This document shows, one piece after another, positions 26,749-36,346 of a stretch of 64,000 nt of DNA. The position numbers were made by a program, and so were the translations under genes. This DNA comes from Marinobacter sp. 2_MG-2023. GTDB taxonomy: Bacteria > Pseudomonadota > Gammaproteobacteria > Pseudomonadales > Oleiphilaceae. The notes beneath the pieces are model-generated. The model ran no database searches, was not told the DNA's origin, and was given only the letters and a program-made list of their open reading frames with translations. Location of the stretch: assembly GCF_030546935.1 (NCBI RefSeq), contig NZ_JAUOPH010000005.1:1-64000 (forward strand), given 5' to 3'. How positions within the stretch are numbered: the stretch's first letter is position 1; every line of letters begins with the position of its first letter.

Positions 26749-28615
26749 GCCGTGCCACCTGGGTGTTGTAACGGAACCTTAAAAACTTCTGGGCGTTGCT
26801 GACAACCTGGAAAGCATCCTTAAGATGGCTGCGCTCAAATGGCGACAGGTCTTCTGGTCTCACGTTGTTATCCGGTTCTTCGCCTGCCTCCAGCGACAGC
26901 GCCTGATGGCGAATACGAACAATAGAGATAAACTCCAGTGCGTCTCGCAGGTTGCCCAGATCGTCTTCAACAATAAGTTTGGTTTTGCTGATACTTTTCA
27001 GCCGCTCAAAGGAATTCTGTGCCCGGGATCCACAGGCCAGAGCGTGAATTCGGATAAGGTCAGACAGTGGAGCTGTGCCCCGACGCTTCAGGTTGAAGGT
27101 CTTCTGATGCTTGCCGTCTTCCTCGAGCACAAACGTGCGGAAAAAGCCTAGCGGCGGTGTTCGGTTGAGTGCATTGCGCGCCATGAGGGTCAGGAAAAGC
27201 TGGCTCTTGCTTGCCTTGTCTGCAACCAGAGTTTTGAGCTCTTCAGCAAATTTCGTATGGCCATGAATGCCGTCCAGATCGAAGAAGATGTTGCTGTTGA
27301 GCAGGGCTTCTGCCTTGGGGTTATCAATCCAGTCAGTAAAGTAATTGCGCCAAACCTTCAATGGCTGGCGCCATTTCGGGTTGGTGGCCATGATATCTCC
27401 GGTGCAGTAGGTATAGCCGCACTCCGCCAGACCATCGGACACAAACTTCGCCAGCGCCAGAAAGTACTCATCGTGCTCTTCCGGCACGAAACTGTCGTCA
27501 AGAATCATGGCATTGTCCTGGTCTGTTACCACCAGCTGCTCGTCCCTCGCCATGGAACCCAGTGCCATGAAGCAATACGGGATGGGTGGTGGGCCCAGTT
27601 CTTCCTCGCCCAACTCCAGCAGGCGTTGAGTAAAGCTGCGCCCAATGCCGGCCATGGCGCTGCCAATCATGTGCGAGTTGGCATCTTCATTCACCATGCG
27701 AACGAAGCTGTCACGTACATCATGGCTGATCTTTTTCAGGCCTTTTACATGCTGCTGGTGGTAGATATTACTTACCAGGTACAGGCTGCTTTGGCTTTCG
27801 TACTTCACAATGTCCGCAAGCGCTACCACACCACGCACTTCATGGCCGTCCACCACCGGGAGATGGTGCACATTGTTATGCAACATGGTCAGCATGGCTT
27901 CAAAAATATAGCTACTGGCACGTATGGTAATCAGCCCTTCAGACATGATTTCGCTGATCGGTGTTTCTGAGGGAAGCGCTTCGGTCACGGCCCGGGTACG
28001 AAGATCACGGTCAGTGATGATGCCCGCCAGGCGCGCGTTTTCACCCTCGCCATCCATTAACAGCAGAGCCGATACACCGTTATCTGTCATTATGCGCGCA
28101 GCTTCCTGCAGTCGCACGGTTGTTGGGGCAGACACGGTTTTTCTGGAAATCAGGCGGGTTACGCGGGACGTCATCAGTTCGTTGGATTTCTCTCTGCGCG
28201 AGAGTGCAGAGCGCAAGCGGCTGCGATCTTCAATTTCCACAAAGTCTGCAAAGTTTTCGTCGTTTTCAAACAGATAATGAAAGGTATCCGCTGGAATGCG
28301 GTAAAGCAGGGTATCTTCCAGTGCCTTTGCCGGGAACCGCACCTTCCGCTGCATCAGCAGGCCGAACTGGCCGAAGATCTCCCCTTCCCCTATTCGGTTA
28401 TAGAGCTCACCGGACCGGCGAAAAATTTCCACAGCACCGCTGCGCACATAATACATGTAGGTGCTGGCCTGCCCGGTTTCCAGTATCTGGGTCCCCGCAC
28501 GTACATAGCTGATTTCAATACTGGCCGTGAGCTGATTGACCAGCTCCTCCGGCATGTCGTCAAACGGCGAATGCTGGACAAGGTGGTTACGGATGTCGAT
28601 CAGTTCAGGCTGCAT
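26741..28615 (-). CDS. cNMP-binding / CBS / DUF294 nucleotidyltransferase-like protein
   Basis: A 624-residue multidomain signalling protein: an N-terminal cyclic-nucleotide-binding domain (about 15-125), a pair of CBS motifs (about 150-270), a DUF294 nucleotidyltransferase-like domain (GSMARDEQLVVTDQDNAMIL, resembling the GlnD uridylyltransferase core) and a DUF294 C-terminal helical domain. It is predicted to sense nucleotides and modify a partner. I chose ATG 28615, which has GGGAG at a good distance, over 28651. It is coupled to the exonuclease gene downstream. Confidence 0.88.
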   Translation of the reverse strand: MQPELIDIRNHLVQHSPFDDMPEELVNQLTASIEISYVRAGTQILETGQASTYMYYVRSGAVEIFRRSGELYNRIGEGEIFGQFGLLMQRKVRFPAKALEDTLLYRIPADTFHYLFENDENFADFVEIEDRSRLRSALSRREKSNELMTSRVTRLISRKTVSAPTTVRLQEAARIMTDNGVSALLLMDGEGENARLAGIITDRDLRTRAVTEALPSETPISEIMSEGLITIRASSYIFEAMLTMLHNNVHHLPVVDGHEVRGVVALADIVKYESQSSLYLVSNIYHQQHVKGLKKISHDVRDSFVRMVNEDANSHMIGSAMAGIGRSFTQRLLELGEEELGPPPIPYCFMALGSMARDEQLVVTDQDNAMILDDSFVPEEHDEYFLALAKFVSDGLAECGYTYCTGDIMATNPKWRQPLKVWRNYFTDWIDNPKAEALLNSNIFFDLDGIHGHTKFAEELKTLVADKASKSQLFLTLMARNALNRTPPLGFFRTFVLEEDGKHQKTFNLKRRGTAPLSDLIRIHALACGSRAQNSFERLKSISKTKLIVEDDLGNLRDALEFISIVRIRHQALSLEAGEEPDNNVRPEDLSPFERSHLKDAFQVVSNAQKFLRFRYNTQVARHV

Positions 28616-28840
28616 GCGGTCTCCCAGGTGGAATAGAAAATGCCTTCGCAAAACTATAGCAGAAACCCGAGGTTGGGCGGTGGAGCCTCAGTCAAAAGAC
28701 GGTATCATCTCAAGGCTGGTCTGGTGCCGGTCAGTCACTTCGGCGCGGGTCAGGTCATGGTCTTGCCTGTGGGGCGCTTTTGCTTTGCGGCGCAGTCACC
28801 GGTTAGCATTCTTTTTTGGCTCTAAGAGAAACACGCGAAC

Positions 28841-29356
28841 ATGCATACCCTGGTTCTTGGCGGCATCCGTTCCGGTAAGACTGCACTTGCAGAGAAGTTG
28901 GCGTCCGACTCAGATAGCACGGTGGTGTACCTTGCTACAGCAACTGCGGGCGACGAGGAAATGCGGGCGCGTATTCAACGTCACCAGCAACAGCGCCCGC
29001 CTGCCTGGGGACTGGAGGAGGAGCCTCTGGCCCTGGCCGGGGTTCTTGGCCGCCATGCACAAGCCCCTGACGCGCCCTGCCTCCTGGTGGACTGCATGAG
29101 TCTTTGGGTAAGCAACCTGCTGCACGCGGGAGCGGAAACATTTGCCCGGGAGAGGACAGCGTTTTTGGAACAGGTGAGCAGCTATCCCGGTGACCTGGTG
29201 ATCGTCAGTAACGAAGTCGGATTGGGCACTATCGGGATGGACCCACTTACTCGCCGCTTTGCTGACGAGCTGGGTTGGTTGAATCAGGCGCTGGCAACGC
29301 TGAGTGGCAAGGTGGTGATGAGTATCGCTGGCTTGCCTATGGTTTTAAAGCCGTGA
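28841..29356 (+). CDS. cobU: Adenosylcobinamide kinase / guanylyltransferase
   Basis: A 171-residue bifunctional enzyme that phosphorylates adenosylcobinamide and then attaches GMP, activating it for nucleotide-loop assembly. The P-loop GGIRSGKTALAEKLA is at the N-terminus; the family blocks LVDCMSLWVSNLL and VSNEVGLGTIGMDPLTRRF are present. It converges with cobC, the two ends overlapping by 20 bases. Confidence 0.95.
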   Translation: MHTLVLGGIRSGKTALAEKLASDSDSTVVYLATATAGDEEMRARIQRHQQQRPPAWGLEEEPLALAGVLGRHAQAPDAPCLLVDCMSLWVSNLLHAGAETFARERTAFLEQVSSYPGDLVIVSNEVGLGTIGMDPLTRRFADELGWLNQALATLSGKVVMSIAGLPMVLKP

Positions 29357-29960
29357 AGACTCCGTGTGCCACGAGGCTCTGAAACCGCCCGTGGACCGAG
29401 GTGTTGACCTGAATCCTGCTGCGACAGGCATAAGGCGTCGTCAGCCCGGAGAACGCATGTTCCAGCGGAATGTTCATAGCGTCAGCAACGATCATCCGTA
29501 TCACGCCACCGTGGCAAACAATCAGAATGTTCTGGCCGGCAAGCGCCTGCTGCCAGTGGTGCCAGCACTCTACAACACGCTCGTTGAAGTCCGTTACCCG
29601 CTCACCACCCGGGGGTGTGTTGGTAACCGGGTTAGCCCAGAACTGGCTGAGCTTCTCTCCATCGCTGGCCATTACTTCATCTGCGGTGCGGCCTTCCCAT
29701 TCCCCGAAACTGATTTCCCGGAGGCGTTCGTCAGTGTGCAGTGGGATCTGCAGGCGGTTCGCCAGTTCCCGTGCAAAGTGAGCGCAGCGCTGCATGGGTG
29801 AGGTGAGAACTGCATCCCAGCGGTCGGCTCCGGTAATGGCGCCGCGCATTTGCGCCCATCCAGTGTCGCTCAGGGGGTCGTCTTTGCTACCACGGTACAT
29901 GGGGCCGCCCTCGGGTTCGCCGTGGCGAAGGAGGTCGAATACCGTTGTGCTATCAACCAT
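29337..29960 (-). CDS. cobC: Alpha-ribazole phosphatase (histidine phosphatase family)
   Basis: A 207-residue phosphoglycerate-mutase-like phosphatase. The phosphohistidine motif LLRHGEPE opens the protein and the second catalytic histidine lies in VCHGGVIRMI. In this gene neighbourhood it most likely removes the phosphate from alpha-ribazole-5'-phosphate or adenosylcobalamin-5'-phosphate. It is 14 bases downstream of cobT on the same strand. Confidence 0.88.
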   Translation of the reverse strand: MVDSTTVFDLLRHGEPEGGPMYRGSKDDPLSDTGWAQMRGAITGADRWDAVLTSPMQRCAHFARELANRLQIPLHTDERLREISFGEWEGRTADEVMASDGEKLSQFWANPVTNTPPGGERVTDFNERVVECWHHWQQALAGQNILIVCHGGVIRMIVADAMNIPLEHAFSGLTTPYACRSRIQVNTSVHGRFQSLVAHGVFTALKP

Positions 29961-29974
29961 AGTGACTGTCCTTT

Positions 29975-31045
29975 TTATTGCTGCTCTTTATCGCTGACCC
30001 CAGCGTCTGCAAAGCTGGCCATGTTGTTGTGCAGCTCACAGGCAATTCTCAGAAGAGGAACGGCAACGGCAGCTCCGCTACCTTCGCCAAGGCGCATTCC
30101 GAGATCAAGCAGGGGCTCCGCCTTCAGAGCATCCAGAACAGCCTGGTGGCCGGGTTCGGCAGAGCGGTGGGCGAATAGCAGCCATGAACGGACGCCGGGT
30201 TGCTGGTTGACCGCAACCAAAGCGGCAACCGAAGCAATGTAGCCATCTATCAACACTGGAATAGATCGCGCCGCGCATCCGGCGATGGCACCCGCCAAAG
30301 CTGCAATCTCAAAACCACCAAAAGCTTTGAGTACAGCGATCGCATCCTGGCCATCGTCATCGTTATCGTGGCGTTGAATAGCAAGGATGATGACTTCAGC
30401 TTTGTGACGGACACCGGCCAAATCCAGACCCGTACCTGGCCCGGTCAGCTTCATCGGGTTCTTTTCCATCAGCGCGCAGGCAACGGCCGTTGCCGAAGCC
30501 GTATTCCCTATGCCCATTTCACCACCAATAAACAGTTGGCAGCCGTTATCTGCAGCTCTTTGTGCCGTGGCGTCACCGTGGTTCAGGGCGGCGCTGGCCT
30601 GCTCAGCAGTCATTGCATCGATTACCGAAAAGTTACGAGTACAAGGCGCAATGTGAGCATCTATCACACCGGGTAAACCGGGAGGCACGTCCGAGACTGT
30701 GCCAAGATTGACAACTTCGAGCTCCGCGCCCAGCGATTTTGCCAGCACACTGATGGCGGCGCCACCACGGGCAAAGTTGGCAATCATTTGTGCCGTAACC
30801 GCCTGAGGATATGCTGAAACTCCCTCCTCACAGATACCGTGATCGCCTGCAAACACGCTGATCTGGACACGATCAAGCGCTGGAGTGGCTGTGCCCTGAA
30901 GGCCGGCGAGCTGAATCGCCGCGTTTTCCAGCTTGCCCAGTGAACCGGCGGGCTTGGTTAGCATGCTTTGCCGCTGTGCGGCCTGCTCAAAGAAACGCGC
31001 CTCGGGTTGCCGGGGAGGGGTGGTCCAACTGCTGGGAAACGACAT
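29975..31045 (-). CDS. cobT: Nicotinate-nucleotide:dimethylbenzimidazole phosphoribosyltransferase
   Basis: A 356-residue enzyme that makes alpha-ribazole phosphate, the lower-ligand nucleotide of B12, from nicotinate mononucleotide and dimethylbenzimidazole. The opening [12 protein letters not shown], the central [16 protein letters not shown] and the C-terminal catalytic region [18 protein letters not shown] are all family signatures. It uses the base made by BluB (41541). It is probably co-transcribed with cobC and divergent from cbiB. Confidence 0.95.
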   Translation of the reverse strand: MSFPSSWTTPPRQPEARFFEQAAQRQSMLTKPAGSLGKLENAAIQLAGLQGTATPALDRVQISVFAGDHGICEEGVSAYPQAVTAQMIANFARGGAAISVLAKSLGAELEVVNLGTVSDVPPGLPGVIDAHIAPCTRNFSVIDAMTAEQASAALNHGDATAQRAADNGCQLFIGGEMGIGNTASATAVACALMEKNPMKLTGPGTGLDLAGVRHKAEVIILAIQRHDNDDDGQDAIAVLKAFGGFEIAALAGAIAGCAARSIPVLIDGYIASVAALVAVNQQPGVRSWLLFAHRSAEPGHQAVLDALKAEPLLDLGMRLGEGSGAAVAVPLLRIACELHNNMASFADAGVSDKEQQ

Positions 31046-31200
31046 TACACATACCTTTATGCATCAAAGTACCGTAAATCAGGGTCTGCTTACGGTTAGC
31101 GGGGCTTGGGTTCATTGGAGTAAGGTGTCGGATGATACTCCGACCGGGTGCAATGAGGTAGGCTTGAGGGCTTAACCTTCTCTTTGTCCCTGGAAAATCT

Positions 31201-32154
31201 GTGTTGTTTGCTCCTTTCGTAGTCTGTGTGTTGGCTCTTGCTCTTGACCGTATGCTGGGCGAGCCTCGCCGCCTGCACCCGGTTGTCGGGTTCGGGCGCC
31301 TGGCGGCGGTTGTTGAAAAGACGCTTAATGTCACACCCGGCACACCCCGTCGTAGCCTGTGGGCAGGCTGTTTAGCGGTGCTTGTGCTAACGGGGCCGGT
31401 GTTGTGCCTGGCGGTCTGGGCGACCGTGGTACTAGATGGTTTGTTGCTTTTGCTGGCTCAGGCAGGCGCGCTCTGGCTGGCTATGTCGCTTCGCGGGCTG
31501 GCTGAGCATGGCCGGGCGGTAGCCGAGCCACTGCATGAGGGCGATCTTGCCGGAGCACGTGAGCAGGTCAGCCGCATTGTCAGCCGGCAGGCAAGCGCAC
31601 TTGATGAACAAGGTGTAGCCGCCGCAGCCACTGAGTCCATGCTGGAGAATGGGGCAGATGCAGTGTTTGCCAGCCTGTTCTGGTTTGTTGTTGCGGGAAT
31701 TCCCGGTGTTGTCATGCATCGAATGGTGAATACGCTGGATGCCATGTGGGGATATCGCAACCCGCGGTTTCTGTATTTTGGTCGGGCGGCCGCGCGACTG
31801 GATGACGTGATGGGATGGGTTCCGGCAAGGCTGACAGCCTTCACGTATACGGTGTTGGGCAATCGTAAGCTGGCCTGGTGGTGCTGGCGCAATCAGGCGC
31901 CACAATGGGATAGCCCCAATGCGGGACCCGTTATGGCTGCGGGCGCTGGGGCACTGAATGTCCGGCTTGGCGGACCATCACCCTATCCGGGTGGCATGAA
32001 ACAACGCCCGATTCTGGGCGGTGGGCAAGACGCGAGCCCGGCAAGCGTTGAGTCAGCCATCAAATTGGTGAGCCACGGTATCTGGCTCTGGCTTGGTATT
32101 TTGCTCGCCGCTACAGTGCTTGTCTTTTTAGTGGTGTGGGTAAAATGGTGTTAG
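31201..32154 (+). CDS. cbiB: Adenosylcobinamide-phosphate synthase (CbiB/CobD family)
   Basis: A 317-residue inner-membrane protein that joins aminopropanol phosphate to adenosylcobyric acid. The opening LALDRMLGEPRRLHPVVGFG is diagnostic, as are ESMLENGADAVFASLFWF and MVNTLDAMWGYRNPRFLYFG. Four to five hydrophobic segments are visible. The start codon is GTG. It overlaps the threonine-phosphate decarboxylase gene by about ten bases; that enzyme makes its second substrate. Confidence 0.95.
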   Translation: MLFAPFVVCVLALALDRMLGEPRRLHPVVGFGRLAAVVEKTLNVTPGTPRRSLWAGCLAVLVLTGPVLCLAVWATVVLDGLLLLLAQAGALWLAMSLRGLAEHGRAVAEPLHEGDLAGAREQVSRIVSRQASALDEQGVAAAATESMLENGADAVFASLFWFVVAGIPGVVMHRMVNTLDAMWGYRNPRFLYFGRAAARLDDVMGWVPARLTAFTYTVLGNRKLAWWCWRNQAPQWDSPNAGPVMAAGAGALNVRLGGPSPYPGGMKQRPILGGGQDASPASVESAIKLVSHGIWLWLGILLAATVLVFLVVWVKWC

Positions 32155-33161
32155 ACCACGGTGGGCGGTTGAACGAAGCCGCAAAACGCTGGGGCATTCC
32201 CCGTTCAGAGTGGCTTGATTTGTCCACCGGCATAAACCCGGTTGGCTGGCCAGTGCCTGACATACCGGCTGAGGTGTGGCAAAGGCTGCCCGAAGCCGAT
32301 GACGGGCTGGAGGAAGTTATCCGCGAGTGGTCTGGTGCGTCGCCCTCAGCAGCCTGCGTGCCAGTGCCTGGCAGCCAGGCGGCTATTATGGCTTTACCGG
32401 GATTGCGTAACCCCTGCCGTGTCGGCATTCCCGAACCTGGTTACCGTGAGCACGGGTATAACTGGCGCAACGCCGGTCATACGACCATACCCATCGGGCC
32501 CGAACAGACCCGCTGTGGCCTTTCAGGTTGCGATGATCGCTGGCTTGACCAGGTCGACGTACTGGTCTGGATTAATCCCAATAACCCTACCGGAAAAATT
32601 ATTCCTCCCTCCACATTGCTACGCTGGCACCAGCGGTTGCAAAAGCGAGGTGGCTGGCTGGTTGTCGATGAGGCATTTATGGATGCCACGCCGGCGTTCA
32701 GTCTCTGTACCCAGGCCGGACGGCCGGGTTTGATCGTTCTTCGTTCGCTTGGAAAGTTTTTTGGCCTGGCGGGGGTACGGGCGGGTTTTGTTCTTGCGGA
32801 TGACTGGATTGCGGGCAACCTGAGGCAGGCACTTGGACCCTGGGCTCTTAGTGGCCCGGCGCGGTATGTGATGCGCCAGGCCTTGCGGGATAGAGGCTGG
32901 CAAAACAAGGCGCGCGTCAGCTTGCAACAGAATATGGGTAGGCTGAGGGAAGTGCTGCAGGAAGCCAGGCTCACTCTTGTGGGTGGCACCGTTCTGTTTC
33001 AGACGGTTCGTGCAGACAATCCAGTGATCCTGGCAGATCAACTGGCTGCACAGGCGGTGCTGGTCCGGGTTCTTGACCAACCGGGGATGCTCCGGTTTGG
33101 CGCGCTTGCCAATGAGAAACAATTGAGACAACTCATGGGCGCTCTTGCGGTCAGTACCTGA
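32145..33161 (+). CDS. cobD: Threonine-phosphate decarboxylase (PLP enzyme)
   Basis: A 338-residue fold-type I aminotransferase-like enzyme that makes (R)-1-amino-2-propanol phosphate for the aminopropanol arm. Family features: LDLSTGINPVGWPVP near the start, WINPNNPTGKIIPP, VDEAFMDATPAFSL and the PLP-binding Lys in VLRSLGKFFGLAGVRAGF. The start could be GTG 32136 or ATG 32145, both overlapping cbiB. The name cobD follows Salmonella usage (CobC in Pseudomonas). Confidence 0.92.
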   Translation: MVLDHGGRLNEAAKRWGIPRSEWLDLSTGINPVGWPVPDIPAEVWQRLPEADDGLEEVIREWSGASPSAACVPVPGSQAAIMALPGLRNPCRVGIPEPGYREHGYNWRNAGHTTIPIGPEQTRCGLSGCDDRWLDQVDVLVWINPNNPTGKIIPPSTLLRWHQRLQKRGGWLVVDEAFMDATPAFSLCTQAGRPGLIVLRSLGKFFGLAGVRAGFVLADDWIAGNLRQALGPWALSGPARYVMRQALRDRGWQNKARVSLQQNMGRLREVLQEARLTLVGGTVLFQTVRADNPVILADQLAAQAVLVRVLDQPGMLRFGALANEKQLRQLMGALAVST

Positions 33162-33170
33162 GATTAGTCA

Positions 33171-33199
33171 TTGACCAGACATTAACGCGTTGTTAGCCT
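33171..33199 (+). promoter_or_regulatory. Possible promoter of the riboswitch-led btu/cob operon
   Basis: TTGACC (33171-33176) and TAGCCT (33194-33199) are spaced by 17 bases and lie directly between the cobD stop and the start of the riboswitch fold. The -35 is good and the -10 weak. Confidence 0.4.
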
Positions 33200-33207
33200 T
33201 TGAGCTC

Positions 33208-33395
33208 GTTTGTAGGTGCTGTTGTAGCGCAATCATCGTCGCTGCCGCAGTGAAACGGGAAGCCGGTTAAAGTCCGGCACTGCCCCCGCAACGGTAAGTG
33301 AGAGAGCGGCGAAGAGAGATGCCACTGTGCGCAAGCATGGGAAGGTTACGCTGCTCGGTTGTATAAACTCACGAGTCCGGAGACCGGCCTGTAAA
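33208..33395 (+). promoter_or_regulatory. Cobalamin (AdoCbl) riboswitch
   Basis: The leader of btuB contains the conserved core of the cobalamin riboswitch: GGGAAGCCGGT...AGTCCGGCACTGCCCC, then GCAACGGTAAG, the B12 box region GCCACTG...GCATGGGAAGG (33321-33345) and the closing GAGTCCGGAGACCGGCC (33373-33389). When adenosylcobalamin binds, downstream expression should fall. Eight genes follow in the same direction with little space, so the whole transport and synthesis run is likely under its control. Confidence 0.93.
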
Positions 33396-33569
33396 CACAC
33401 CGAGCGCTGCGGAGGGCAGTTACGGTGGGTAAACACCGGCCTGTTTTACGGGATTTCCCCACCTTAGAAAAGCTTCACTCTGGTCATCTGCCAGAATTAG
33501 CTCCCCCCTTTGCAGAGCACCTAACAATTGGCCATGCGGGTGCGCGTGGCGAGTCTGTGAGTGCATTTA
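33396..33569 (+). promoter_or_regulatory. Leader between riboswitch aptamer and btuB (expression platform)
   Basis: No gene is seen here. A hairpin can form between GGTGGGTAAA (33424-33433) and the TTTCCCCACC near 33454-33463, without a U-run after it. Such a stem could be part of the switch that exposes or hides downstream sequence. The ribosome site of btuB (GTGAG) is weak, fitting translational control. Confidence 0.4.
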
Positions 33570-35390
33570 ATGAAAGTTTCCCTGTCAGTTGCCAGTGTTC
33601 TGGTATTCCCTTTTGCATTTAGTCCCCTCTCGATTGCGGTTGCGCAAGAAACCCAGTCTTCTCAGTTAGATCCGATTGTTGTCACAGCAACCCTTGGCCC
33701 CAGGACGGTCGGCGAGAGTCTTGCCTCCGTTACCGTGGTTGATGAAGAAGAAATTCGGTCCAAAGCTCCTGCCGAGTTTTCCGATCTGCTGCGCGCTCAG
33801 CCAGGCATCAGCGTGACCGGTAACGGTTCTTTCGGAAAGACAACAAGTGTGTATACCCGTGGCGTCCAGAATGCCGGTACCGTTTTACTTGTTGATGGCG
33901 TGAAACTGCATTCTGCAACGGGCGGCGGTGCGCCATGGCAGTATTTCCCCACAGAGCTCATTGAACGAGTGGAAATTGTGCGGGGCCCCCGCAGCTCGCT
34001 CTATGGAGCAGATGCCATGGGTGGTGTGGTGCAGGCGTTCACACTGGATCCCGAACAGGGTAAGCGAGGCTGGGTTGAGGCGGGTGCAGGAAACTTTGAT
34101 ACCCAAAAGGTCAGTGCCGGTGCTTCTGCTTCGGTCGGCAATACACGCTTCAGCCTGAGCGGCCTGCATAAGGAAAGCGACGGCACAGCGATTGTTGAAA
34201 ACGGCGAAGACAAGGGTTTTCGCAATACCGCCGGGCTTGGCCGGGTAGTGCACGCTCTGGATAACGGCGGTGAAGCGAGCATCATGCTGCTGCAATCTGA
34301 AGGGAACACCGAGTACGAGGGCGGCAACATTGATTACATGATCCGCACTATTGGTCTTGGGCTGATGACACCGCTGAGTGAAAGCTGGCAAATGGGTATT
34401 CAGTTCGCGGAATCCCGCGATGAATCGGAGTCGTTCAGCACCTATGGTGAAAGCACCTATAACACCCGATTGCGAGAGGCCCGGTGGGATAATACCTTTT
34501 CTTTCGATGTCCATGAGCTGGTTGTAGGCGCTGAGCTGCAGCAGGATGAAGTTAGCAGTTCACAAAACTATAGTGAAACCTCGAGAACAAATACGGCACT
34601 GTTCAGCCAGTTGCGTCTGAATTTTGGCCCGGTGGATGCGCAGCTGAGCCTTCGCGGCGACGACAATGAAGCCTACGGAACCAATGAAACCGGAGGGGTG
34701 GCGCTCGGTTATAAAATGGACCGATCTCATCGCCTGCGTGCGAGCTATGGCACCGCGTTCAGGGCCCCCACATTTAATGACCTCTACTGGCCTCTGTCAT
34801 TCAATTACCAGGGCAATCCCGACCTGGAGCCGGAGGAGTCCGAAAGCTATGAGCTTGGTGCCAGCGGTAACTATCAACGATGGTTTTGGGATCTTGCCTT
34901 GTATCAGATGGATGTCGACAACCTGATTGGTTCCGGGCAGATCGGGGGTGTTGATACACGGGTGAACGTGGATGAGGCGAGAATTCGTGGAGCAGAGTTT
35001 GGCGGCGGTTATGAATATAACGGCTGGCGTGCAGCGGTGGCACTCACTTATATGGACCCTGAAGACCGTGATACCGGCAACCAACTGGCCCGCCGCACCA
35101 AACAATCGGCCCGTATTGACCTGGACAAGGCCGTCAATAACTTTGCGTTTGGCGGCTCTGTGGTCGCCGAAGGACATCGCTATGATGATGCCGCCAATAC
35201 AGACCGACTGGCCGGGTTTGGAACTATTGACCTGCGCGCCGGCTGGGATTTCGCACCCAACTGGAATACCCGCCTGACGCTCGCCAATGTGCTGGATAAG
35301 GAATACTCGACCGCCAGATATTTTGATGGTCGGAAATACATCGCTGCAGGTCGAACAGCCATGCTGTCGGTTCGTTACGACATACAGTAA
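33570..35390 (+). CDS. btuB: TonB-dependent vitamin B12 outer-membrane receptor
   Basis: A 606-residue outer-membrane receptor importing cobalamins. It has a signal peptide (ending AVAQ), a TonB box DPIVVTAT close to the mature N-terminus, a plug domain (VDEEEIRSKAPAEFSDLLRA, with the typical RGPRSSLYGADAMGGVV), and a beta-barrel ending in ...SVRYDIQ with the aromatic pattern of the last strand. It depends on a TonB/ExbBD system such as the one at the left end. I chose ATG 33570 rather than GTG 33561. It lies just behind the riboswitch. Confidence 0.95.
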   Translation: MKVSLSVASVLVFPFAFSPLSIAVAQETQSSQLDPIVVTATLGPRTVGESLASVTVVDEEEIRSKAPAEFSDLLRAQPGISVTGNGSFGKTTSVYTRGVQNAGTVLLVDGVKLHSATGGGAPWQYFPTELIERVEIVRGPRSSLYGADAMGGVVQAFTLDPEQGKRGWVEAGAGNFDTQKVSAGASASVGNTRFSLSGLHKESDGTAIVENGEDKGFRNTAGLGRVVHALDNGGEASIMLLQSEGNTEYEGGNIDYMIRTIGLGLMTPLSESWQMGIQFAESRDESESFSTYGESTYNTRLREARWDNTFSFDVHELVVGAELQQDEVSSSQNYSETSRTNTALFSQLRLNFGPVDAQLSLRGDDNEAYGTNETGGVALGYKMDRSHRLRASYGTAFRAPTFNDLYWPLSFNYQGNPDLEPEESESYELGASGNYQRWFWDLALYQMDVDNLIGSGQIGGVDTRVNVDEARIRGAEFGGGYEYNGWRAAVALTYMDPEDRDTGNQLARRTKQSARIDLDKAVNNFAFGGSVVAEGHRYDDAANTDRLAGFGTIDLRAGWDFAPNWNTRLTLANVLDKEYSTARYFDGRKYIAAGRTAMLSVRYDIQ

Positions 35391-35407
35391 ACCTCGAAGG
35401 CAGGAGT

Positions 35408-36313
35408 ATGTGTGTGAGTGTTCACCGGCAGAGTATCAGAGTTGCACTGGGCTTTTTGATCGTGTTCGTTGTGCAGACTCTGTCGGCCGGCGAGGTACAA
35501 CGATGCGCTATTGATGACATGGGCAAGGAACTCTGCCTCCCTGCCCCTGCTCAGCGCATAATCACTTTGTCTCCGGGGGCGACGGAGCTGACATTTGCGG
35601 CCGGTGCCGGTGCCAAGGTGGTTGCGGTCGTTAATTACAGCGATTACCCCCCGGAAGCTCTCAAATTGCCCTTGGTTGGCAGCCACACCCGGGTGGATAT
35701 GGAGGCGCTGCTCGCGCTCAAGCCAGACCTGGTTGTCACTTGGGTAACAGGAAACCCACCGGCACAGATTGAGCTGCTAGGAGAATTGGGTATTCCCATG
35801 TTTGCGATCGAGCCTCGCACTTTCGAAGGGGTTTCCAGTGTTATTGAACGGCTTGCCACCCTGGCGGGAACTGAACAGGCGGGCCTGGCTGAAGCCGAGC
35901 GTTTTCGCGTGGGTATTGCCGCTTTGTCAGAGCAGTACCGTAATGCAGAACCAATACCTGTTTTCTATCAGGTCTGGGAGCAGCCTTTGATGACCATCAA
36001 CAACGATCACCTGATTGGTAAGGTGCTTCAGTTGTGTGGTGGTGTAAATGTATTCGGCGAAATGCCGCGGCTGGTTCCCCGAATCAGTTCTGAGGTTGTG
36101 CTGCAGGCCGATCCCCACGCCATTCTCACTGGAAGTGTTGAGGGTGTCAGTGATGGTCAGCTGGATAGCTGGAAGCAGTATTCGGAGCTGACCGCCGTGA
36201 AAAAGAAGAATCTCTTTTTTGTGCCGGCCTCACCCATTTCACGGCCTACGCCCAGATTGCTTGAGGCCACCAGAATTGTTTGTGACTACCTGGATAGTGC
36301 ACGTGAGCATTGA
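35408..36313 (+). CDS. btuF: Periplasmic cobalamin-binding protein
   Basis: A 301-residue cluster A-type substrate-binding protein. It has a signal peptide (cleaved near LSA|GE), the opening AQRIITLSPGATELTFAAGA, the YSDYPPEALKLPLVG segment and the long central helix typical of BtuF. It hands cobalamin or cobinamide from BtuB to the BtuCD permease encoded next. The ATG follows CAGGAG. Confidence 0.92.
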   Translation: MCVSVHRQSIRVALGFLIVFVVQTLSAGEVQRCAIDDMGKELCLPAPAQRIITLSPGATELTFAAGAGAKVVAVVNYSDYPPEALKLPLVGSHTRVDMEALLALKPDLVVTWVTGNPPAQIELLGELGIPMFAIEPRTFEGVSSVIERLATLAGTEQAGLAEAERFRVGIAALSEQYRNAEPIPVFYQVWEQPLMTINNDHLIGKVLQLCGGVNVFGEMPRLVPRISSEVVLQADPHAILTGSVEGVSDGQLDSWKQYSELTAVKKKNLFFVPASPISRPTPRLLEATRIVCDYLDSAREH

Positions 36314-36346
36314 TAACACAGAGATGAACCGTCAGGTAGCTGAGCA

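Noticed and set aside
28616..28840. Riboswitch or small gene upstream of cobU
   Set aside because: No cobalamin aptamer motifs and no convincing frame with a ribosome site were seen.
31046..31200. A second cobalamin riboswitch between cobT and cbiB
   Set aside because: No B12 box or GCCACTG-like core is present on either strand.
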